Source of the DNA: JADFNO01 sp965369945
GTDB lineage: Bacteria > Planctomycetota > Phycisphaerae > Phycisphaerales > SM1A02
Direction: 5' to 3'
Assembly (NCBI GenBank): GCA_965369945.1
Contig: CBDUST010000099.1
Location: forward strand, 1 to 13,795
Length of the DNA stretch: 13,795 nt
Shown here: positions 1 through 7,617 of the stretch, in pieces
How the letters are laid out: each line of letters opens with the position of its first letter
Numbering within the stretch: the first letter of the stretch is position 1
The notes under the pieces: generated by a model
The model's input: the letters and a program-made list of their open reading frames with translations, nothing else
Told to the model about the DNA's origin: nothing
Databases searched by the model: none
Program-made: the position numbers and the translations under genes

Positions 1-2
1 AT

Positions 3-1259
3 CGGTTGGATCAGACCATGAAGCGATCCAAACGTGATGGAAGCCGATTCGCCGTGCTCTTCATCGACTTCGACCGATTCAAGGTCATCAACGACAGCCT
101 GGGCCACGACGTGGGCGACAGCCTCCTGTGCAGTATCGCAGACATCTTTCGTCGTGAAGTTCGTGAATCGGACACGGTGGCTCGGTTGGGCGGCGACGAG
201 TTTCTCGTTCTTCTGAACTGTCTCGCCGAATGGTCGGACGCCGACAAGAAAGCCACACTGCTTCTCGATGCATTCGCCGAGCCGCACGTTGTCTCAGACC
301 ATCGAATCGTTTCCACCGCTAGCATCGGTCTGGTGACCAATGAACATACCTATCAACGCGCCACCGATGTGATTCGCGATGCTGACGCCGCCATGTACCA
401 GGCAAAGGCGAAGGGCGGGGCAAGGATCGTGAGCTTCGATAGTGGAATGCACGAGCGGGCGATGAACCGCCTGTCGCTTGAAGCAGATCTACGCTTCGCC
501 ATGGCGGAGGATCAACTGAGGCTTGTATACCAGCCGATTATCGATTTGGCGACGGGCGCGGTTTCGGGTTTCGAGGCGCTGATCCGCTGGGATCATACCG
601 AACGGGGCGTGGTCAGCCCCATTGAGTTCATCCCCATCGCAGAAGAGACGGGTCTGATTATCGAGATCGGACAGTGGGTGCTACGCACGGCATGCAGGCA
701 GATCGCAGACTGGAATCGTCGGCTGGGTCTGGAAGCCAATCTCGCGATGAACGTCAATATTTCGAAGCGGCAACTCCTGGGTGCCTCTTTCATTGATGAT
801 GTCCTCGAATGCCTGCGAGAGTTTGATGTGCCGGCGGAACAGCTGAACCTGGAAGTTACGGAATCCGTGTTCTCTGACGGACGATGTGAGGTCGCCCCAT
901 TGCTTATTCAGCTCCGTGAACATGGCTTGCACATTGCCATGGATGATTTCGGAACCGGATTTTCATCCTTGAGCGCGCTTCATGACTACCCAATCGACGT
1001 GTTGAAGATCGATCAGTCCTTTGTTCGCAATCTTGATGGTAATCGCTCCCTTCTCGCAGTCGTGGCTTCAGTCACGGCGCTCGCGGAGAATATCGGGATC
1101 ACGACCGTCGCCGAAGGCATCGAGACGGCAAATGCAGTCGGCGCACTGCAAACGATCGGGTGTACATGGGGACAGGGTTACTACTTCGCCAAGCCGATGA
1201 CGCCTGCCGATGCGGAGGCGTATATTCTCGGCATTCACAAGGAGAAGCGTGGGGCGTAG
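3..1259 (+). CDS. GGDEF-EAL cyclic-di-GMP turnover protein (5' end outside window)
   Basis: The frame is open at the left edge, so only the C-terminal part is seen (about 418 residues). Counting from the TTG at position 6, a GGDEF domain comes first: LFIDFDRFK near residue 18, then the active-site motif GGDEF at 62-66. An inhibitory I-site RxxD (RESD, 53-56) lies five residues before it, as in feedback-controlled diguanylate cyclases. An EAL domain follows from about residue 160. Its phosphodiesterase residues are present: the EAL motif (191-193), the N-x-N segment in MNVNIS, LEVTES, DDFGTGFSSL, the Lys in LKIDQSF, AEGIET and QGYYFAKP. Both halves therefore look catalytically competent. Any sensor domain would lie upstream of the window. 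The gene ends in TAG and has no evident functional link to the selenium genes; the decayed insertion sequence separates them. Confidence 0.93.
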   Translation, partial: RLDQTMKRSKRDGSRFAVLFIDFDRFKVINDSLGHDVGDSLLCSIADIFRREVRESDTVARLGGDEFLVLLNCLAEWSDADKKATLLLDAFAEPHVVSDHRIVSTASIGLVTNEHTYQRATDVIRDADAAMYQAKAKGGARIVSFDSGMHERAMNRLSLEADLRFAMAEDQLRLVYQPIIDLATGAVSGFEALIRWDHTERGVVSPIEFIPIAEETGLIIEIGQWVLRTACRQIADWNRRLGLEANLAMNVNISKRQLLGASFIDDVLECLREFDVPAEQLNLEVTESVFSDGRCEVAPLLIQLREHGLHIAMDDFGTGFSSLSALHDYPIDVLKIDQSFVRNLDGNRSLLAVVASVTALAENIGITTVAEGIETANAVGALQTIGCTWGQGYYFAKPMTPADAEAYILGIHKEKRGA

Positions 1260-1357
1260 GCCAGAGCAGCGTTTTGCCAGCTGTATCCGTCCGCCGATGC
1301 CGAACGACCGGAAAGAGGCGACCTATTATGCGTTTCTGTGCTCTCAAACCCGAATCC

Positions 1358-1377
1358 TGATCCAGTCCGAAGGTGAG
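1358..1377 (+). repeat. Candidate left terminal inverted repeat of the IS3 remnant
   Basis: TGATCCAGTCCGAAGGTGAG matches the reverse complement of 2531-2550 (TGTATCAGTCGCAGGGTGAG) at 14 of 20 positions, counted by eye. It lies 42 bases before the orfA start, a normal distance for this family. Confidence 0.5.
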
Positions 1378-1419
1378 TAAGTCGGGTAGATTCCGGCCTC
1401 TGTTTGGAGGCCAATCAGG

Positions 1420-1686
1420 ATGAAACGGAAGCGATTCACGGAAGAATAAATTGCGTTCGCGCTTCGGCAGGCGGAGAGCGGTGTTGCAGTGACGGACGTC
1501 TGCCGAAAGCGGCAGATCAGCGAGCAGACGTTCTACCGGTGGAAGAAAAAGTACCTCGGCATGGGCGTGGCTGAAGTGCGCCGATTGAAACAACTCGAGG
1601 ACGAGGCGCGTCATCTCAAGCAGTTGGTAGCGGATCTGAGTCTGGACAAGGCGATGCTGCAGGACGCAGTGGGAAAAAGACTCTGA
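1420..1686 (+). pseudogene. IS3-family transposase orfA, nonsense-mutated
   Basis: From the ATG at 1420 the product begins MKRKRFTEE, then meets TAA at 1447-1449 where family members have Gln (MKRKRFTEEQIAFALRQ), a CAA-to-TAA change. Translation resumes in the same frame as IAFALRQAESGVAV, TDVCRKRQISEQTFYRWKKKY (helix-turn-helix) and a heptad-like stretch RRLKQLEDEARHLKQLVADL, the leucine zipper that multimerises the protein. The frame ends at TGA 1684-1686. The zipper and helix-turn-helix are otherwise well preserved, so the damage may be fairly recent, or an internal GTG (1489) could yield an N-terminally short product. Confidence 0.85.
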
Positions 1687-2546
1687 AACCTGCTCAGCAG
1701 CGTGATCTGGCGAAGCAAACGCAGGTCGCGTACGACGTGAGCGAACGTCGAACGTGCTTGACCTTCTGCCTGGCGAGATCAACGATCCGCTACCGAAGTG
1801 TAGCGGACGAGCCGGTGTCACTTCGCATGCGTATTCGTGAGTTTGCCGAGGTTCGCGTGAGTTGGGGGGTATCCGCGGATATGGGTGCCACTTCGGCGCG
1901 AAGGCTGGTTGGTGAACCGGAAGCGCGTGTATCGTCTCTATCGAGAAGAATGACTATGTATGAAGTGTCAGAAGCCACACCGTCATCGGAGCAGTTCAAC
2001 GCGGATTCCGCCACCGACGGCCGGTTGCACAAACGAGACTTGGTCGATGGACTTCATGGCCGGCGAACTATTCGATGGGCGTCGGTTCCGTCTTCTTACG
2101 ATGGTCGATGACTTCACGCGCGAGAGTCTGGCTGTGAAGGTCGGTCAACGGTTGGCGGGCGCGCAGGTCGCAGAGGTTCTGGATCGGATCGGACGTGTTC
2201 GTGATCTTCCGAAACGGATCCGTGTTGACAACGGAACAGAGTTCACGAGCAAGCGTTTTGATCAGTGGGCGTATATGACTGGCGTGAAGCTCGAGTTCAG
2301 CCGTCGCGGAAACCCACGGATAACGGGCTGATTGAGGCGTTCAACGGCTGGTTGCGTGCCGAGTGCCTCAACGAGAATTGGTTCTTGTCATTGGATGATG
2401 CACGCTCGAAGGTTGAATCGTGGCGTCGGCATTACAATAATGATTGTCCCCACAGCGCCTTAGGAACCTGGCCCCAAGGGAATTCGCTGCATCGTCGAGC
2501 CAGGTGGACATGCCCGGATGAAGCCAAAATCTCACCCTGCGACTGA
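1674..2546 (+). pseudogene. IS3-family transposase orfB (DDE integrase core), frameshifted
   Basis: The reading frame starts at the A-rich slippage site as KTLKPAQQRDLAKQ and continues through RMRIREFAEVRV. It shifts at a run of six G (1864-1869) into the frame encoding REGWLVNRKRVYRLYREE. A TGA follows at 1951-1953, then TWSMDFMAGELFDGRRFR and VDNGTEFTSKRFDQW, which carry the first two acidic residues of the DDE triad. A second shift near 2304-2316 leads to PTDNGLIEAFNGWLRAECLN, carrying the catalytic Glu, and the tail PHSALGTW. The catalytic residues are thus all still legible but spread over two frames, so no active enzyme is expected. Confidence 0.88.
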
Positions 2547-2550
2547 TACA
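2531..2550 (-). repeat. Candidate right terminal inverted repeat of the IS3 remnant
   Basis: Partner of the repeat at 1358-1377, 14 of 20 identical in inverted orientation. It overlaps the last codons of orfB and ends in CA at 2549-2550. No direct repeat of the flanking bases is seen outside the pair. Confidence 0.5.
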
Positions 2551-2574
2551 GAAACGGGTACAAGCGCAGGCTCA

Positions 2575-2602
2575 TTGCGATATGATGAGAGCGGCTTGTA
2601 AT
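2575..2602 (+). promoter_or_regulatory. Candidate sigma70-type promoter for the deiodinase-like gene
   Basis: TTGCGA (2575-2580) and TGTAAT (2597-2602) match the -35 and -10 consensus at 4/6 and 5/6 with a 16-base spacer. It sits 36 bases before the GTG start at 2639, just outside the right end of the insertion-sequence remnant. Read by eye only. Confidence 0.35.
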
Positions 2603-2638
2603 TGCACTGAATAACGCTCGTTCCAAGGAGATGTAGAC

Positions 2639-3883
2639 GTGATGAGATTCTCAACACTGATTGGCACGGCAACGGGGGTTAGTTGGGTGATGCTTGTTGG
2701 ATGTCAAGCCAAGTCAGCTCGGCAAATCATGGTCGAACCGGAGAATGTGCTTGCCGTCGCGCCGATGGATGTTCAGCAGATGGACTCCGCTTGGGAGTAT
2801 GTGTCCGGCAAGTACGATGCCAACGGTGACGGTCAGGTCGTCGCGGCGGAGTACGACCGCGACAGTGGGCGATTCGATCGTTTGGATCGAAACAGCGACG
2901 GCGTGATTACGGCAGCGGACTTCGCGCGCGGCAGAGGCGGCCGCGGCGGAATGGGCGGAATGCGTACGCAGCGATTGATCGCTCAGTACTTCCAGATGGA
3001 TGACGATAACGGCGAGCTTGCGCTACAAGAGTTGGAGCAAGCGATTCTTTCGTACGACGCCAACAACGACGGGTACATCGAGCGCGACGAGTTTGAGAGC
3101 CAAGCCGAGGCTCGGCGTATCGTTTCATCGGAGCGGATAGAGGGCATGATGCGCATGGCGATGCATGGGATGGAGCCGTGGGATGCGCTGATCGAAGGAA
3201 CGGATTCCGACGACGACGGGCATATCGCCGGCAGTGAGCTTGTGGCGTTCTTTAGGGAGCGTGACGATGGTGACGGCGTGTGGTCGCTGAATCGAGGTCG
3301 CGGGGGAAGAGGCGGCGGTAGACGAGATGGGCCGGGCGGCGCTGGCTCACGGGCAATGAGCGGTGCGCCGGAGGGTGAGATGGCGCCGGACTTCACGTTG
3401 GCGCCGCCGCACGGCAATGAATCGGTGATGCTCTCCTCGTTCCGCGGAAGCTTGCCGGTCGCATTGATTTTCGGAAGCTATACATGACCGCCGTTCCGTC
3501 AATCAGCCGGTCGGCTGAAGGAATTATGGAACACGTACGGCGATCAAGTTCAGTTTTTCGTTGTCTACATTCGTGAGGCACATGCGCTCGATGGGCGATC
3601 ACCGCTTGGTGGCGGTGGTATGCCGATTGTCGAAGACCCGGTGAGCATCGCTGAGCGCAACGCGGTTGCGAGTGTGTGCATGACGCGCTTGGCGCTGGAC
3701 CCGATGCCCTCGCTCGTTGATGGTATGGATGACACTGTGGGCAAAGACTATGCGGCCCATCCGGATCGCCTGTATCTCGTTGGAAAAGACGGGCGAATCG
3801 CCTTTGACGGCGGTCCAGGGCCGATGGGATTCAAGCCCGATGAGCTGGAGGCAGCGATTCGCATGGAGCTTGGTCTGGAATAA
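2639..3883 (+). CDS. EF-hand lipoprotein with iodothyronine-deiodinase-like domain; selenoprotein (Sec283)
   Basis: The protein has 414 residues if TGA 3485-3487 is read as Sec. AAGGAG at 2625-2630 serves the GTG at 2639 or the ATG at 2642. A short hydrophobic leader ends in the lipobox LVGC (Cys22), so the product should be an exported lipoprotein. EF-hand calcium loops are seen at D60-E71, D83-D94, D140-E151 and D189-E200, with a degenerate one near 120-131. A Gly/Arg-rich linker (about 218-238) leads to a thioredoxin-fold domain (about 247-414). Its FGSYT-U-PPF centre, VYIREAHALDG segment and YAAHPDRLYLV...GPMGFKPDELEAAI tail match animal deiodinases (FGSCT-U-PSF, VYIEEAHASDG, LPERLYII), which remove iodine reductively using Sec. 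Homology continues unbroken on both sides of the TGA and a SECIS-like hairpin follows it. The real substrate is unknown; a thiol peroxidase or dehalogenase role is possible. It stops at TAA. Confidence 0.93.
3494..3523 (+). promoter_or_regulatory. Bacterial SECIS-like hairpin of the deiodinase-like gene
   Basis: An apical stem TCAGCC/GGCTGA (3503-3508 with 3513-3518, 6 bp) closes the loop GGTC (3509-3512). The loop starts 21 bases after the Sec TGA. A lower stem TTCC/GGAA (3494-3497 with 3520-3523) lies below an internal bulge. A loop G and U at this distance is what SelB's C-terminal winged helix recognises in E. coli fdhF. Confidence 0.8.
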
Positions 3884-3930
3884 GGCCGACTTCTGTTGGT
3901 TCATCGAACGCGGGTTGTCCACGTAAGAAA

Positions 3931-3980
3931 TAAACAACGGATTTGCCTTGGCGCAGATTGCCGGGATGAGCCGTTGTTTA
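3931..3980. terminator. Perfect 10-bp inverted repeat between converging selenoprotein gene and tRNA-Sec
   Basis: TAAACAACGG (3931-3940) and CCGTTGTTTA (3971-3980) are exact inverted copies separated by 30 bases. On the minus strand the stem is followed by TTTATTTCTT, so it best suits termination of the tRNA-Sec transcript. On the plus strand the tail TTTACTT is poorer, but it could also serve the deiodinase-like gene ending at 3883. The 30-base loop is long for an intrinsic terminator. Confidence 0.5.
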
Positions 3981-3987
3981 CTTCAAA

Positions 3988-4084
3988 CGGGAGTGGATGG
4001 GAATCGAACCCACCTGGGATCTGATTTACAAACCCCACAACGGGTTTGAAGCCCGTGGCCGCCACCAGGCGTGCTGACACTCCC
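3988..4084 (-). tRNA. selC: tRNA-Sec (anticodon TCA)
   Basis: The RNA of 97 bases starts GGGAGTG and its 3' strand CACTCCC forms a 7-bp acceptor stem ending in discriminator G (3988). The eighth pair typical of bacterial tRNA-Sec is a T/C mismatch here. The D stem is CGCC/GGCG around TGGT, with G's as in other tRNA-Sec. The anticodon arm is ACGGG-CTTCAAA-CCCGT with anticodon TCA, which reads UGA. The variable arm is very long: TGGGGTTTG pairs with CAGATCCCA (9 bp, including G-U pairs) around TAAAT. The T arm is GTGGG-TTCGATT-CCCAT. CCA is not encoded. The long variable arm, TCA anticodon and G73 are the identity marks for SerRS charging and for SelA. It lies 91 bases downstream of selA on the same strand. 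Confidence 0.95.
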
Positions 4085-4085
4085 G

Positions 4086-4136
4086 AAAAAGAACCGGCGG
4101 TGAACGATTGCAATAGATCGCGTTTGCTGCCGCCAG
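4086..4136 (-). terminator. Terminator-like hairpin between selA and tRNA-Sec
   Basis: On the minus strand CTGGCGG (4136-4130) pairs with CCGCCGG (4100-4094) over 7 bp with one G-T pair, and the stem is followed by TTCTTTTT (4093-4086). A smaller CGAT/ATCG pairing lies within the long loop. It resembles an intrinsic terminator for the selDBA transcript, yet it abuts the first base of the tRNA, so it may instead be a processing structure in a common transcript. Confidence 0.35.
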
Positions 4137-4145
4137 GAACTCATG

Positions 4146-4174
4146 AGTTTACGCATTCGAGTCGTCAATCACAA
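4146..4174 (-). promoter_or_regulatory. Weak candidate promoter for tRNA-Sec
   Basis: On the minus strand TTGTGA (4174-4169) and TAAACT (4151-4146), each 4/6 to the sigma70 consensus, are 17 bases apart, placing a start near 4139, just after the selA stop. The terminator-like hairpin at 4086-4136 would then lie in the leader, so the two calls are partly in conflict. Confidence 0.2.
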
Positions 4175-4175
4175 G

Positions 4176-5618
4176 TCATTGCAGCGCTGATTGCAGTGCT
4201 TCTAGGAGCGGGGCATCCTGATCGGGGAACACCGTCCTGAGATCGAGCCAAACCCGACCGTCGCTGACTCGTGGCAGAATTGCCGGCGATCCGGTGCGCA
4301 GCATCGACGCCAATTCTTCTTCGTCGATGGATTCGGCTGCGATCACGATCGCGCAGCTGGGGATTGCTTCGGTGGGGACAGCGCCTCCGCCGAGATACGC
4401 TTGAGACTCTACAAGTTGAGCCGAACGAATACCGCGTAGTTGTTTGATCTGCTCGACGAGAGATTGTCCACGGCGCTGAAGCTCCTCAACCGGCGTGGCC
4501 AACATCTTTAGAACAGGGACGGTATCGGTGACCGACTCGACATCCCGGTGAAGTTGAAGCGTCGCGCCGAGCCCGGCCAAGGTGAGTTTGTCGACGCGGA
4601 TCGCGCGCATCAGTGGATTCGCCTCCAACCGATCGACAAGCGCTTTGGAGCCGACGATGATGCCTGCTTGCGGACCGCCGAGCAATTTGTCGCCGCTGAA
4701 CAGCACAAGGTCGGCACCCGCTTCGATGGAGTCGGTCGCAGACGGCTCTTGGGATAGAACGCTGAGCGAATCAATGTTACCCAACGAACCCGAACCGATA
4801 TCGTGAATGACCGGCAGATCGTGATGTCGCCCCAGTGAGACGAGATCATGGATCGAAACGTCCTGACTGAATCCCTCGATGCGGTAATTGGAAGGGTGAA
4901 CCTTCATGAGCGCTGCGGTCGAATCGTCGATCGCTTTTTCGTAATCGTTCAATCGTGTGCGATTGGTTGTGCCGACTTCGCACAGGATTGCGCCGCCCGC
5001 CTTCATGACGTCGGGCAACCGAAAACTCCCGCCGATCTCGATCAACTCACCGCGCGAAACGATGACGCTTCGGTCGTTGGCCAACTCGTTGAGCACCAAC
5101 ACGAGCGCAGCGGCGTTGTTGTTGACGACCGTTGCGGATTCAGCGCCGGTCAACTGACCAAGCAGCGAGCGGACGATTGTGCTTCGCTTGCCGCGTTTGC
5201 CGCTATCCATCTCCAATTCGACGGGCGCGTAACCTGCGGCAACTTCAGCGATGGCGCGCACGGCAGCGTCAGCGAGCGGTGCTCGACCGAGGCCGGTGTG
5301 GATGATGATGCCGGTAGCGTTGATCACGGGCTGTAGCGGTGGTTGCTGCAATAAGCGCACTTTGATCTCAACCTGGATGAACAGGCTTTCCATCGATGGC
5401 GGGTCTGTTGCGGCACCTGAACCACCAAGCTGAGCGCGATACTCATCAAGCACTTTGCGCACCGCCTCGACGATCAAGTACCGTTCGGCGCGGTTCACAT
5501 TTCTGCGTTCGAGGACATGTTGCACAACATCATTCACAGCCGGAAGTTGACGTCGAGGCTCGTCACTGCTCGGCGCGTTGCTGCGCGGTTTCGCTGTTGA
5601 GGCATCATCGCCAGTCAT
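4176..5618 (-). CDS. selA: L-seryl-tRNA(Sec) selenium transferase
   Basis: This PLP enzyme converts seryl-tRNA-Sec to selenocysteyl-tRNA-Sec using selenophosphate, in the cytoplasm as a ring-shaped homo-oligomer. The 480 residues compare with 463 in E. coli. The PLP-binding Lys is K311 in FSGDKLLGGPQAG, the SelA signature. Other family segments are LPAVNDVVQHVL near residue 25, NATGIIIHTGLGRAPL near 100, VNNNAAALVLVLNELA near 165, EIGGSFRLPDVM and VGTTNRTRLNDYE. The ATG at 5618 follows AGGA at about 10 bases. The N-terminal 20 residues are polar and look disordered. It lies 52 bases after selB on the same strand and ends in TGA, which here must act as a real stop. Confidence 0.98.
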   Translation of the reverse strand: MTGDDASTAKPRSNAPSSDEPRRQLPAVNDVVQHVLERRNVNRAERYLIVEAVRKVLDEYRAQLGGSGAATDPPSMESLFIQVEIKVRLLQQPPLQPVINATGIIIHTGLGRAPLADAAVRAIAEVAAGYAPVELEMDSGKRGKRSTIVRSLLGQLTGAESATVVNNNAAALVLVLNELANDRSVIVSRGELIEIGGSFRLPDVMKAGGAILCEVGTTNRTRLNDYEKAIDDSTAALMKVHPSNYRIEGFSQDVSIHDLVSLGRHHDLPVIHDIGSGSLGNIDSLSVLSQEPSATDSIEAGADLVLFSGDKLLGGPQAGIIVGSKALVDRLEANPLMRAIRVDKLTLAGLGATLQLHRDVESVTDTVPVLKMLATPVEELQRRGQSLVEQIKQLRGIRSAQLVESQAYLGGGAVPTEAIPSCAIVIAAESIDEEELASMLRTGSPAILPRVSDGRVWLDLRTVFPDQDAPLLEALQSALQ

Positions 5619-5670
5619 GGTCTTATCCTATTCGACAAACGAGCTTCGAGAATCCACAGCCCGATAACCT

Positions 5671-7617
5671 TCATTGGCGAGCTGTGTTCGAAGCGGCGGC
5701 TTGCGATGACGCCGTTAGAACACGCAGGTCGCCGTCTCGCCGTGTGAATCCAATGCGATCCAAGTATTCGCACAGTGGAACCGCAAATTTGCGCGTTGTT
5801 GAGAGCGTTTCCTTGATCTGACCCATGGTCTTGCCGCCGGTTGAAAGGGCCTGAGTAATGCGATCGCGCAGCTCCACCTCTCGATCATGGTGGATAAACA
5901 AACCGCCGCCAAGATGTGCAAGATGACCTTGCGCAACGGCCAGATCGATTAGGGGTCGCAGCTCGTCCGTCGCCACATCCAAAGAAGCAGCCAATTCAAC
6001 TGGCTCGGGCGGGCTGAATGCCGCTTTGTGGTATGCCTCGACCGCGCGCTTGAGCAACTGCTGTTGCGCTTCACTTAGCGTTGGCTTGAACTCCGCCAGA
6101 CCGACATCGCGATCGGATCCTACAAGTTCGCCGTCTTCGATCAGCCGATCGATGAGGCCGTGAACGAGATTCGCCTCCAGATAATTCAGCTTGCGAACGA
6201 CGCTCGTTCGTGCAACGGCCGACTCAAGCGGCGATGCGGTGTGAAGCTGCCGTAGAGCTTCGACGACCAGAATTCGCAGCTCGTTGAGGTAGTCCTTGTG
6301 AAGATGAACGGCGCTGCGCTGGCCGGCGTGGAGTGTGAGCAGCGTCTCATCTGCTTGAAGCTGTTCAAGTGCAACATGTGCGCGGTCGAGGTTCAGGTCG
6401 GCGTCTCGTGCAAGATCAAGTTCGCCAAAGGGATTCGCGCGATTCAAGTACGCTGCGGTTGCGGCTCGAGTCAAATCATCCCCGGCAAGCAGATCAGTAA
6501 GTCGGCGCCGAGCGGCATCGTCTTGCCTTGCGATTTGCTTGGCGGACGGCTGCACGATGTTGCCGCCGCCGATGGTGTGCAGGGGCGACTCACTGCGAAG
6601 AACAAATGGCTGCTGAAACACCGACGCAACCGGTTCACTACATTCCAACTGGGCCAGACACGACTCGCCGCCTTGCAAGAGTGTTCCCTTCAGCAGCCGA
6701 ACCTGCACCATTGTCTCCTGCGTGCCGATGTAGAGTCGCAATCGCGCGCGATGCTTGATAGGCCAGGGACTGTCGGGCAGGATGGAAAGCTGAACCGTCA
6801 GCAGTCGTGAAGGCGCAAGGAACCTCGGCGTGGCGAGCGTGTGTCCGCGCGAAATCTCGGTGTGGTGAACGCTAGCAAGATTCAGTGCTGCACGTTGCCC
6901 GCGACCGATCGACCGGACCTCCGTACCATGCGTCTGAATTCGTCGCACACGAACCTTCTTCTCACGCGGCAACCATTCCAGCTCATCATCCACGGTCACG
7001 ACTCCGGACGATACGGTTCCGGTTACCACTGTTCCCAAGCCTTGCAGTACGAAAGATCGATCGATCGCCAATCGAAACGGTTCACGCCCATCATCAGGTT
7101 GAATCGTCTGACAAACGTTTTCAATCGCGCGTTTGACCTGTTCAACACCATCGCCGGTGATGGCTGAGGCGCGAACGATCGGGGCGTTTTCAAGGAACGT
7201 ACCGGCGACGAGATCGCGCACGTCCTGCTCGACCAGGTCAAGCCAATCCTCTTTCGCAAGATCCGTCTTGGTGATTACGATTAACCCCGTCGGCACACGC
7301 AGAAGTTTGAGGATGGCCAGATGCTCGCGCGTTTGGGGCATCACGGAGTCATCAGCCGCGACGATCAACATCGCCAGGTCGATTCCAGACGCTCCGGCGA
7401 GCATGTTTCTGATGAATCGTTCGTGTCCTGGCACATCGACGATGCCCAGGCGAAAGGGCCCGACTTCCAGATGAGCGAAGCCGATGTCGATGCTTATGCC
7501 GCGTTTCTTCTCCTGCTCCAGCCGATCGGTGTCGATCCCCGTCATGGTTCGAATCAGCGCGGTCTTGCCATGATCGATGTGGCCGGCCGTACCCAGGATG
7601 AACTCTTGCCGCGGCAT
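5671..7617 (-). CDS. selB: Selenocysteine-specific elongation factor SelB
   Basis: SelB is the GTPase that carries Sec-tRNA-Sec to a ribosome paused at UGA by binding the SECIS hairpin. The G1 loop GTAGHIDHGKTAL, G3 DVPGHE and G4 TKTD lie within the first 130 residues. Domains II and III follow (VLQGLGTVVTGTV is the SelB/EF-Tu-type domain II signature). The long C-terminal half carries the winged-helix repeats that contact the mRNA hairpin (EANLVHGLIDRLIEDGELV, YLDRIGFTRRDGDLRVL). I chose the ATG at 7617 (MPRQEFILGTAGH, 648 residues, against 614 in E. coli) over a TTG three codons upstream; neither has a strong ribosome binding site. It starts 53 bases after selD and ends in TGA. Confidence 0.98.
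   Translation of the reverse strand: MPRQEFILGTAGHIDHGKTALIRTMTGIDTDRLEQEKKRGISIDIGFAHLEVGPFRLGIVDVPGHERFIRNMLAGASGIDLAMLIVAADDSVMPQTREHLAILKLLRVPTGLIVITKTDLAKEDWLDLVEQDVRDLVAGTFLENAPIVRASAITGDGVEQVKRAIENVCQTIQPDDGREPFRLAIDRSFVLQGLGTVVTGTVSSGVVTVDDELEWLPREKKVRVRRIQTHGTEVRSIGRGQRAALNLASVHHTEISRGHTLATPRFLAPSRLLTVQLSILPDSPWPIKHRARLRLYIGTQETMVQVRLLKGTLLQGGESCLAQLECSEPVASVFQQPFVLRSESPLHTIGGGNIVQPSAKQIARQDDAARRRLTDLLAGDDLTRAATAAYLNRANPFGELDLARDADLNLDRAHVALEQLQADETLLTLHAGQRSAVHLHKDYLNELRILVVEALRQLHTASPLESAVARTSVVRKLNYLEANLVHGLIDRLIEDGELVGSDRDVGLAEFKPTLSEAQQQLLKRAVEAYHKAAFSPPEPVELAASLDVATDELRPLIDLAVAQGHLAHLGGGLFIHHDREVELRDRITQALSTGGKTMGQIKETLSTTRKFAVPLCEYLDRIGFTRRDGDLRVLTASSQAAASNTARQ

Larger units (their letters stand above)
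1358..2550 (+). mobile_element. Decayed IS3-family insertion sequence
   Basis: An orfA/orfB pair of IS3-family type lies between imperfect terminal inverted repeats that begin TG and end CA, as IS3 elements do. orfA encodes the helix-turn-helix and leucine-zipper part; orfB carries the DDE integrase core. The layout is canonical, with orfB in the -1 frame relative to orfA and overlapping it at an A-rich slippage site (GGGAAAAAG, 1671-1679). Both reading frames are broken, so the element cannot make its transposase. No target-site duplication is visible next to the ends, which fits an old insertion. By sequence style it resembles the IS407/IS51-like branch (inference). Confidence 0.85.

Noticed and set aside
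1099..1821. Long minus-strand open frame (240 codons) across the EAL 3' end and the insertion sequence
   Set aside because: It lies opposite a well-recognised EAL domain and IS3 orfA, has low-complexity Arg/Pro/Ser-rich content typical of a shadow frame, and matches no family I know.
1951..1953. In-frame TGA in the transposase orfB as a fifth Sec codon
   Set aside because: The same gene also has two frameshifts, and its partner orfA has a TAA. Transposases have no Sec or Cys at this place, and no conserved motif flanks it.
3485..3487. TGA splitting the deiodinase-like gene as a plain nonsense mutation (pseudogene)
   Set aside because: Homology runs unbroken in the same frame on both sides, the codon sits exactly at the known Sec position, a SECIS-like hairpin follows and all Sec machinery is adjacent. 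The same reasoning applies to the TGAs at 8670-8672, 9026-9028 and 10580-10582.
4848..5336. Plus-strand open frame (162 codons) inside selA
   Set aside because: It is antisense to a strongly conserved SelA core and shows no recognisable domain; it is a shadow of biased codon use.
6298..6810. Plus-strand open frame (170 codons) inside selB
   Set aside because: It is antisense to SelB domains II-III; there is no motif, and its Cys content comes from the reverse complement of common SelB codons.
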